Origin: an uncultured Lachnospiraceae bacterium
GTDB taxonomy: Bacteria; Bacillota; Clostridia; Lachnospirales; Lachnospiraceae
Direction: 5' to 3'
Length of the DNA: 19,483 bases
Assembly: GCA_910578885.1 (NCBI GenBank)
Contig: CAJTSH010000050.1
Coordinates: 1-19,483 of the forward strand
The position numbers and the translations under genes are program-made. The stretch's first letter is position 1, and every line of letters begins with the position of its first letter. Below the pieces are notes generated by a model, which was not told the DNA's origin, made no database searches, and was given only the letters and a program-made list of their open reading frames with translations. Below are positions 15,021-19,483 of this stretch, piece by piece.

Positions 15021-15725
15021 TTAAATGAGAAGATCAGAATCGCATGCTGAAAGAAGTGCAAATGCATACTTTTTTGCACAGTTTATAACTAATTTTTTTG
15101 TAATAACTAAAATCCACATTAATAAATATAATACAGTGAAGATAAAACAAAATAAAACGGAAGCATGATTTAAGTTTAAATTGCCCCAAAATGATAGAAT
15201 TAATAGAGGTATATCAAACATCAATAGAACTATGCACAAAAAGATGCCATAGTATTTTATACCTAATAAATTGTATGCAAATCCTAAGTTTGTGTTTTCT
15301 TCAGCAATGAGAGGAAAATCGGTGGTATTTCGGGTTCTTGCTATTAACCATTTAATGGCGCTTTCGGATTGTATTTTCATTTCGGAAGCATTAGTTGATA
15401 CTTGAAAATTGTTCAAATGTTGTTTGAAAAAATCGTAGTAGCGTGCTTGGGTTATTTTGTCAAGAGTTTGATTTTCTGGTAGAAGGAATTGTTGTGCTGG
15501 TAAACCATTTGGAAAACATTTGTGTAGAGCTTTTCCGCCATTTATTCTTGAAGTGACAATAACTAAATTTGATAGTGCAAATGTAATGAGAGTAACAATA
15601 AATGTGCTTGAAAGGCTGCGAAGTTCAGGAATAAACATATAACCCTGAAATAGTATCGGTGCTAATAAAACAAGTGCAACACTGATGCGGGAACGTATAT
15701 TATATACTCCAAAAATATTTGTCAT
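15021..15725 (-). CDS. Four-transmembrane protein (2+2 topology), putative membrane effector
   Basis: 234 aa. Hydrophobic segments at about 14-33, 38-57, 158-178 and 188-208 give two membrane hairpins separated by a soluble, probably cytoplasmic, 100-residue domain (61-155). Its most distinctive part is FPLIAEENTNLGFAYNLLG (137-155), directly before TM3. There is no signal peptide, enzyme motif or transporter signature. Topology and company resemble the S-4TM-type predicted pore-forming effectors described in nucleotide-dependent conflict systems, but I cannot confirm membership, and this protein lacks their longer N-terminus. Ribosome binding site AAGGAG is well placed. It is the last gene of the operon, 27 nt after the 149-aa gene. 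Strongly AT-rich. Confidence 0.65.
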   Translation of the reverse strand: MTNIFGVYNIRSRISVALVLLAPILFQGYMFIPELRSLSSTFIVTLITFALSNLVIVTSRINGGKALHKCFPNGLPAQQFLLPENQTLDKITQARYYDFFKQHLNNFQVSTNASEMKIQSESAIKWLIARTRNTTDFPLIAEENTNLGFAYNLLGIKYYGIFLCIVLLMFDIPLLILSFWGNLNLNHASVLFCFIFTVLYLLMWILVITKKLVINCAKKYAFALLSACDSDLLI

Positions 15726-15752
15726 CTTAAATCTCCTTATGTATAAATCTCA

Positions 15753-16202
15753 TTAGATTTTGGTGAATGCATGATCTAAACGTGAAAATATATCTCCGAT
15801 ATATTCATTGTTATAAAAAATAATTTCAGATTCAGTTAGATCGAAAGAAAAACCATATTTTTCACCATTTAGAAGTTCAGCCATACTATTTTTGTTTTGG
15901 TGAGGAAGATATAATTCTTTTTGTGCTTTTTTTATTGATGATAAATTAATTTTACTGTTACATGTGATGGAAACAATAGTGCTTTCAGAAAAAGAGGAGT
16001 GGTGAGCAGTTAAAAATTTTTCGACATCTACATTATGCCCAACAATAAAGACGATATCTAGAGAGCATGGTGGAATGCTCTCTAGTGTTGTAAAGTCGTT
16101 TTCGCAGGGAAGTCGTTTTGTCCATAAATGCATTGTATTGTAAATATATTTCTGACGAGCGGTAACGTTTGTAGAAAAATATTTTGATATTAAGTATCGC
16201 AT
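15753..16202 (-). CDS. Unrecognised 149-aa alpha/beta protein of the MBL-4TM operon
   Basis: 149 aa. The start shares one base with the stop of the MBL gene (TAATG, 16204-16200), so translation is likely coupled. The centre has an alternating beta-alpha pattern: LDIVFIVGHNVDVEKFLTAH (48-67), then STIVSITCNSKINLSSIKKA (74-93). 'DIVFIVGHN' and 'TIVSITCNS' look like the strand-His and strand-Cys elements of caspase-like/CHAT proteases (candidate dyad H56 and C81), although the spacing of 25 residues is shorter than usual. The C-terminal half (KNSMAELLNGEKYGFSFDLT) suggests a further beta sheet. No signal peptide or membrane segment. The protease idea is an inference by eye; it could equally be a Rossmann-like ligand-binding or TIR-like domain. 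Conserved company should be informative. Confidence 0.6.
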   Translation of the reverse strand: MRYLISKYFSTNVTARQKYIYNTMHLWTKRLPCENDFTTLESIPPCSLDIVFIVGHNVDVEKFLTAHHSSFSESTIVSITCNSKINLSSIKKAQKELYLPHQNKNSMAELLNGEKYGFSFDLTESEIIFYNNEYIGDIFSRLDHAFTKI

Positions 16203-17077
16203 TAAATCCCTAAACTCCTTCCAGTATGAGGTGATTCGGTGGTAAAGAATAAGTTGTTGAGCATAATATTCTCACGATTTTTGGTATTATACACCCTATG
16301 TCCCACGGGGGTTAAATCATCAGACCCCCCATTTGAGCTCCCAGTATTGTCAGAAACTATGTAGATGGTGTTGATTTGGTCGCTTTTCTTTTCGAAAATT
16401 TTGTCTGCTTGCTTTGCTTTACCATGATGGGGCAGTTGAACAATGTCATAATTGCGAACTTTGTCTTCAATAGCGGAGTAGGAACAATCACCGCATAGAA
16501 GTAGAGTATGACTGCAAATTTTAACTGATAATTGAATACTGGTAGCGTTTATCGCTGTTTCGCCATCTACAGTGTTTCCTTCACGTCCATCAAGACGCTT
16601 AGCAACGGTGTCAAGCATATAATCAAAATCAGGACCGACAATAGAGATTTCATCGGTTAGAATTGAATCGCATTCGAAAATATCTTCTAAATTACATCCG
16701 GATAATGTTGCAATATTGTTGTACGTTTCTAGAATCTCTTCTTTGACTGAATTACGGTTTCTTCGTTTATCGTCAATACGTTCAAGTATTTCATCCACAT
16801 ACTTAAGAAGTAGGGTGGTTCGTATAGAAGAGATACGGTTATCTGCCATAAGAGTTGGAATGCCATCAAAATGATCTGAATCATTATGTGACAAGATAAG
16901 TGTGGCTTTATCATAGCCATTTTGCTTCATGTACTGAATTACCTCTTCGGCGTGTCTTGGAGAACCACAGTCGTAGACAAATAATTCGATGCCAGTATTG
17001 ATGATAATACAATCACCATAGTTGGTCGTTTCTGAATCTTCATAGTGCTTAGCGCTTAATATGATAATTTCTTTCAT
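16202..17077 (-). CDS. ComEC/Rec2-type metallo-beta-lactamase-fold hydrolase
   Basis: 291 aa, first gene of the operon, with a strong AAAGGAGG site. Metal-binding motifs in order: SHNDSDHFDGI (63-73: H64, D66, D68, H69), LLLCGDCSYSAIE (192-204, D197) and VQLPHHGKA (213-221, H217/H218). The SHxDxDHxxG plus PHHG pair is typical of the MBL domain of ComEC and related phosphoesterases acting on nucleic acids or nucleotides. N-terminal strands carry NYGDCIIIN and LFVYDCGSP as expected. There are no membrane segments, so it is a free-standing cytoplasmic enzyme unlike ComEC itself. An inserted helical region (about 90-170) may give substrate specificity. The C-terminus carries SSNGGSDDLTPVGHR, a Gly-rich loop. 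Such stand-alone MBL enzymes occur in conflict and toxin-like gene pairs. Confidence 0.8.
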   Translation of the reverse strand: MKEIIILSAKHYEDSETTNYGDCIIINTGIELFVYDCGSPRHAEEVIQYMKQNGYDKATLILSHNDSDHFDGIPTLMADNRISSIRTTLLLKYVDEILERIDDKRRNRNSVKEEILETYNNIATLSGCNLEDIFECDSILTDEISIVGPDFDYMLDTVAKRLDGREGNTVDGETAINATSIQLSVKICSHTLLLCGDCSYSAIEDKVRNYDIVQLPHHGKAKQADKIFEKKSDQINTIYIVSDNTGSSNGGSDDLTPVGHRVYNTKNRENIMLNNLFFTTESPHTGRSLGI

Positions 17078-17143
17078 AAATTATCCTCCTTTAATTTTGT
17101 TATTTATGTGAACAATAATTAAAGAATCGAATATATTTTCTGA

Positions 17144-17235
17144 TTGAAACTATCTCGAACCCATGATATCATAAAATAGTGTAAGGCTTTATGTACTTTT
17201 GGGAACCGGCAGTTGGTAGCTGCTGGTTTCTTTAA
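17144..17235 (+). ncRNA. Candidate small RNA antisense to the MBL operon leader
   Basis: A full small transcription unit on the plus strand: TTGAAA (17144-17149), 17 nt, TATCAT (17167-17172, preceded by TGA), then about 55 nt ending in an intrinsic terminator at 17203-17233. It contains no ORF of note (start codon without ribosome binding site). It is complementary to the 5' leader of the minus-strand MBL-149-4TM operon and could repress it as an antisense RNA. Existence inferred from promoter and terminator only. Confidence 0.45.
17203..17233 (+). terminator. Intrinsic terminator of the candidate antisense RNA
   Basis: GAACCGGCAG (17203-17212), loop TTGGTAG, CTGCTGGTTT (17220-17229), pairing at 10 positions with two G-U pairs, followed by CTTTAATTATT. 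On the minus strand no T-run follows, so its orientation is plus. Confidence 0.65.
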
Positions 17236-17247
17236 TTATTGAGATTG

Positions 17248-17274
17248 TTAGCAAATGATGAATGTGAGTGCTAA
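17248..17274 (-). promoter_or_regulatory. CIRCE-like operator (HrcA type) at the start of the MBL operon transcript
   Basis: On the minus strand: TTAGCACTC - 9 nt - ATTTGCTAA. The CIRCE consensus is TTAGCACTC-N9-GAGTGCTAA; the left half is 9/9 and the right half 6/9, with exactly nine bases between. It starts about 10 nt downstream of the -10 (17284-17289), covering about +3 to +29, the classic CIRCE position. HrcA binding here would repress the operon and release it on heat or protein-folding stress. Confidence 0.65.
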
Positions 17275-17283
17275 TTCAATGAT

Positions 17284-17312
17284 AGAATAGCACATGATAT
17301 GGGGTATGTCAA
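17284..17312 (-). promoter_or_regulatory. Sigma-A promoter of the MBL/149-aa/4TM operon
   Basis: On the minus strand: TTGACA (17312-17307), 17 nt, TATTCT (17289-17284). Predicts a transcript start near 17277 and a 200-nt leader before the ATG at 17077. Confidence 0.75.
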
Positions 17313-17370
17313 TAAAAAAAGGAAAAATGTAATAGTTTGTTACAAAAAACGAAAAAAGTGTTTGCGCTCG

Positions 17371-17399
17371 TTGACAAAATAGTAAAAAAGTGATATTTT
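17371..17399 (+). promoter_or_regulatory. Probable promoter of the AAA ATPase gene
   Basis: TTGACA (17371-17376), 17-nt A-rich spacer, TATTTT (17394-17399; weak -10). It would start transcription about 17 nt before the ATG at 17424, leaving just enough leader for the GGTGG site. Confidence 0.5.
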
Positions 17400-17423
17400 T
17401 ATGAAAAAATATGGTGGTGAATT

Positions 17424-18758
17424 ATGTTTACATATTTAAAATTGAAAAATTTTAAAACATATAAAGATATAACAATTAATTTTCAAAATAAAAAAGATGA
17501 TTTTAAACAAGTGATTGCTATCTATGGAGCAAATGGAAGTGGAAAATCCACAATAGTTCAAGCATTTTTGACATTAGAAAAAACGATGGGAACGATGCAA
17601 GTAAAAGATTTACTTATGGATTTATTAAATAACAAAATAACTCCGCCAGATGATATTCCTATAAAACAAGATTTGATGTTAGAATTTATTAAATCTAGAT
17701 TGGCAAATAGTACAGTTGAAAAAATAATTGATGAGTATAAAATGATTAATTCGAATGCGCCAATGGTATTAGAATATGGTTTTTTGATTAATGAATCATC
17801 TGGAAGTTATTTTATGGAGTTTGATAATAGTAATCTTATAAGGGAAAGACTAGAGTACAAAATACTAAAAAATAAGGGTTGTTGTTTTAATATTGAAGAA
17901 GATAAAGTAGAAATTAATTCAAATATATTTGAATCCCATGAATTTTTGGAAGAAATAAAGAAACAAATACAGATGTATTGGGGAAAACATTCCTTTCTTT
18001 CAATTTTGCAGCATGAGATGGAAGAAAAATCAGCAGCATACATAAATTCTAATATTTCAAAAAACCTAATGAATGTACTTACAGCGTTCAATAGCATAAG
18101 TTATAAAGTGGCTAGTAATAGAGAAGACGGAAGTATTTTGGCTAGTTCGATTTTGACTAATTTAGAAGGCGGGGTAATAGAAAAATCTGAAGAAAAAAGT
18201 CTTGATAAAGTAGAAAAGGTTTTGAATAGTTTTTTTGTTACACTTTTTGATGATGTTAATAAAGCATTCTATCATAGAGATGAAAAGAATGGAAAAATTC
18301 GGTACTCGTTATTTTTTAATAAAAGGATTGAAGAATGTAATTTTGATATAGATTTTAGATATGAATCTAGTGGAACACAGGAGATATTAGATTTGTTGCC
18401 GTATCTTATGGTAGCTATTACTGGAAAGTGCGTAATAATTGATGAGTTTGGTAATGGTATTCACGATTTGTTAGCTGCAAAATTGATTAAAGCTATTGCG
18501 AAGAATATAAAAGGACAGTTAATTATTACAACTCATAATACATTGATTATGGATCATTCTGATATTAAGCCAGATGCGTTATATTTTATTTTTACTGAGG
18601 TTTCTGGTAAAAAAGTGAAGTGTGTGACAGATATTGAAGAAAGATTACATCCTAATTATAATTATCGGAATCGTTATTTTAACAATGAACTATATGCTGA
18701 TGGATTGCCTAAAAATTTAGATGTAGATTTTAGCGAATTTTCAAAACTGTATGTATGA
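17424..18758 (+). CDS. AAA/ABC-type ATPase, abortive-infection (OLD/RloA-like) class
   Basis: 444 aa. Walker A GANGSGKS (35-42), ABC-like signature ESSGTQE (314-320), Walker B CVIIDEFGNGIHDLL (336-350, D340/E341) and switch His H371 in LIITTHNT are all present. The N-terminus TYLKLKNFKTYKDITINF is typical of SMC/RecF-like AAA_21 ATPases, and the long central insert (about 55-310) is helical. The C-terminus (NYNYRNRYFNNELYADGLP) is that of stand-alone ATPases such as AbiLi/RloA. No TOPRIM nuclease domain is fused. Such ATPases usually pair with an effector gene directly downstream; here that place holds a broken gene. Codon use is extremely AT-rich, in contrast to the 2-15 kb genes, suggesting acquisition by transfer. 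Role in phage defence is inferred from the family. Confidence 0.85.
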   Translation: MFTYLKLKNFKTYKDITINFQNKKDDFKQVIAIYGANGSGKSTIVQAFLTLEKTMGTMQVKDLLMDLLNNKITPPDDIPIKQDLMLEFIKSRLANSTVEKIIDEYKMINSNAPMVLEYGFLINESSGSYFMEFDNSNLIRERLEYKILKNKGCCFNIEEDKVEINSNIFESHEFLEEIKKQIQMYWGKHSFLSILQHEMEEKSAAYINSNISKNLMNVLTAFNSISYKVASNREDGSILASSILTNLEGGVIEKSEEKSLDKVEKVLNSFFVTLFDDVNKAFYHRDEKNGKIRYSLFFNKRIEECNFDIDFRYESSGTQEILDLLPYLMVAITGKCVIIDEFGNGIHDLLAAKLIKAIAKNIKGQLIITTHNTLIMDHSDIKPDALYFIFTEVSGKKVKCVTDIEERLHPNYNYRNRYFNNELYADGLPKNLDVDFSEFSKLYV

Positions 18759-18832
18759 TATGAAGTATGGGTTACGCCTATAGTCAATTTTAGCTCTTTG
18801 CCCCAAATAGTGTATAAGAAGGTAGCACATTT

Positions 18833-19362
18833 ATGAAATATGAAGAATTAATATTTAGAAGTTTTAAATAGAGTGGAATCAGTAGATATACGAACAGTAA
18901 ATATTGAAGATTTGACTAATAGATATAGAAGACATTCATATTGACACAAAATTATCTGTTGAAGATAGTATCTTGAATTTGCAGACCATATATTTCTTAT
19001 GTGAATGGAATAGTAATTAATGATTTCAATTTATCAAAAATATTTTTGGACAAAATATATGCTATTTCAGGTGAGACTGTATGTAGAAGAATAAAGGATG
19101 AATTGGATATCCATGTGATATCTTTCGTTATAAAAATTGATACAGTTGAAATACGTCAAATATGGACAGAAACAGGCAGAGAATTAGGGATTTTGGAGCA
19201 TATAAAATACAGATTGCTGAGTTCAATGAAGCTTATGATAAAATGAATGGCATAAAAAATAAACCGGATTTTATTGAAGTATGTCATCGAGTTAATAATA
19301 TAATATGTGATTTTGAACTTCAAAGAAAAGGGAAAGTTTGTAATGAGAAAAAGTCAAGATAA
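18833..19362 (+). pseudogene. Frameshifted gene downstream of the AAA ATPase, identity uncertain
   Basis: ATG at 18833 with an AAGAAGG site begins MKYEELIFR, then the coding look passes through at least three frames: LEVLNRVESVDIRTVNIEDL (from 18855), IEDIHIDTKLSVEDSILNL (18925-19017), VNGIVINDFNLSKIFLDKIY (from 19001, to 19246) and DFGAYKIQIAEFNEAYDKMN (19183-19362). Joined, they would make a protein of about 170 residues. The middle (YISYVNGI...IFLDKIYAI) faintly recalls AbiEii-type nucleotidyltransferases, which I cannot confirm. Sequencing error is an alternative to real decay, but several breaks argue for a pseudogene. It was probably co-transcribed with the ATPase 74 bp upstream. Confidence 0.5.
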
Positions 19363-19393
19363 TGTTTTGTTAAAAAAGAGCTTATAGGTGCTG

Positions 19394-19433
19394 GACATTA
19401 GGCTAAAATTTAGTCTAATGTCTTTGGTATTTT
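19394..19433 (+). terminator. Hairpin with T-rich tail at the end of the ATPase region
   Basis: GACATTAGGCTAAA (19394-19407) and TTTAGTCTAATGTC (19409-19422) are inverted copies with one G-U pair; the real loop must use some of the inner pairs. TTTGGTATTTT follows. It lies 32 bp after the last remnant of the pseudogene and probably ends the ATPase transcript. The last 50 bases show nothing recognisable. Confidence 0.65.
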
Positions 19434-19483
19434 AGGAGCATTCCTGTAATTCAGAAATAACGCCAATTGAATAAAAGAAAACC

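Larger units (their letters stand above)
17113..17241. repeat. Perfect 14-nt inverted repeat framing a 129-bp leader element
   Basis: CAATAATTAAAGAA (17113-17126) and TTCTTTAATTATTG (17228-17241) are exact inverted copies. In the minus-strand transcript of the MBL operon they would close a long-range stem around an inner hairpin (17203-17229 region), ending about 35 nt upstream of the MBL ATG. It could be a regulatory RNA structure or the terminal repeats of a tiny inserted element. No flanking target duplication was found. Confidence 0.6.

Noticed and set aside
14861..15079. Minus-strand frame of 72 codons between the S8 and 4TM genes
   Set aside because: It overlaps the 4TM gene end and the terminator and has no ribosome binding site.
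17161..17175. GGTTCGA-like tRNA T-arm piece on the minus strand near 17155-17165, as an attachment site
   Set aside because: Too short, with no cloverleaf around it and no matching repeat elsewhere in the window.

Overview
The window reads as a chromosomal segment of an anaerobic low-to-moderate GC Firmicute, most likely a Clostridia/Lachnospiraceae-type bacterium. The reasons are strong AGGAGG-type ribosome binding sites, consensus sigma-A promoters, intrinsic terminators and the gene families present (OAH sulfhydrylase, PadR-DUF1700-DUF4097 cassette, GlgX, a Csp-like S8 protease, an ECF S component, CapA). No rRNA, tRNA, CRISPR array or insertion sequence was recognised.

Layout: (1) 1-440, the 3' end of a SAM-dependent methyltransferase that enters from the left. 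(2) 622-2032, a minus-strand gene with its own promoter and terminator, encoding a protein with two tandem copies of a FliD C-terminal-like module. (3) 2190-6608, a sulfur-assimilation stretch. cysK has a promoter embedded in a palindrome, and metY has a long leader that contains a tiny Cys-containing ORF (MNIKKTPTSIVIEEKRMCGW..., 26 codons). Between them lie a GNAT acetyltransferase, a decayed fragment and an XRE/GyrI-like regulator. (4) 6673-10994, a tightly coupled PadR-DUF1700-DUF4097 operon (two ATGA overlaps) followed at 43 nt by the glycogen debranching enzyme gene glgX. (5) 10996-14852, a convergent ECF S-component gene, then a CapA-like metallophosphatase and a catalytically intact S8 protease without a signal peptide.

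(6) From about 14,860 to the right end the DNA becomes visibly AT-rich and looks like an accessory island. A minus-strand three-gene operon encodes a ComEC-type metallo-beta-lactamase-fold hydrolase (17077-16202), an unrecognised 149-aa alpha/beta protein with a His/Cys pair reminiscent of caspase-like proteins (16202-15753), and a four-transmembrane protein with 2+2 topology (15725-15021). I think this is the most likely undescribed system here: a putative soluble enzyme/sensor plus membrane effector of the kind seen in bacterial conflict systems. Its promoter (TTGACA-N17-TATTCT) is followed immediately by a 15/18 match to the CIRCE operator of the heat-shock repressor HrcA. The roughly 200-nt leader carries a perfect 14-nt inverted repeat enclosing a hairpin, and on the opposite strand a complete small transcription unit (promoter to intrinsic terminator) that would be antisense to this leader. 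Divergently transcribed is a lone AAA/ABC-type ATPase of the abortive-infection/OLD-like kind, followed by the frameshifted remains of another gene.

All function assignments rest on motif reading by eye. Family names for the 149-aa and 4TM proteins are not certain.
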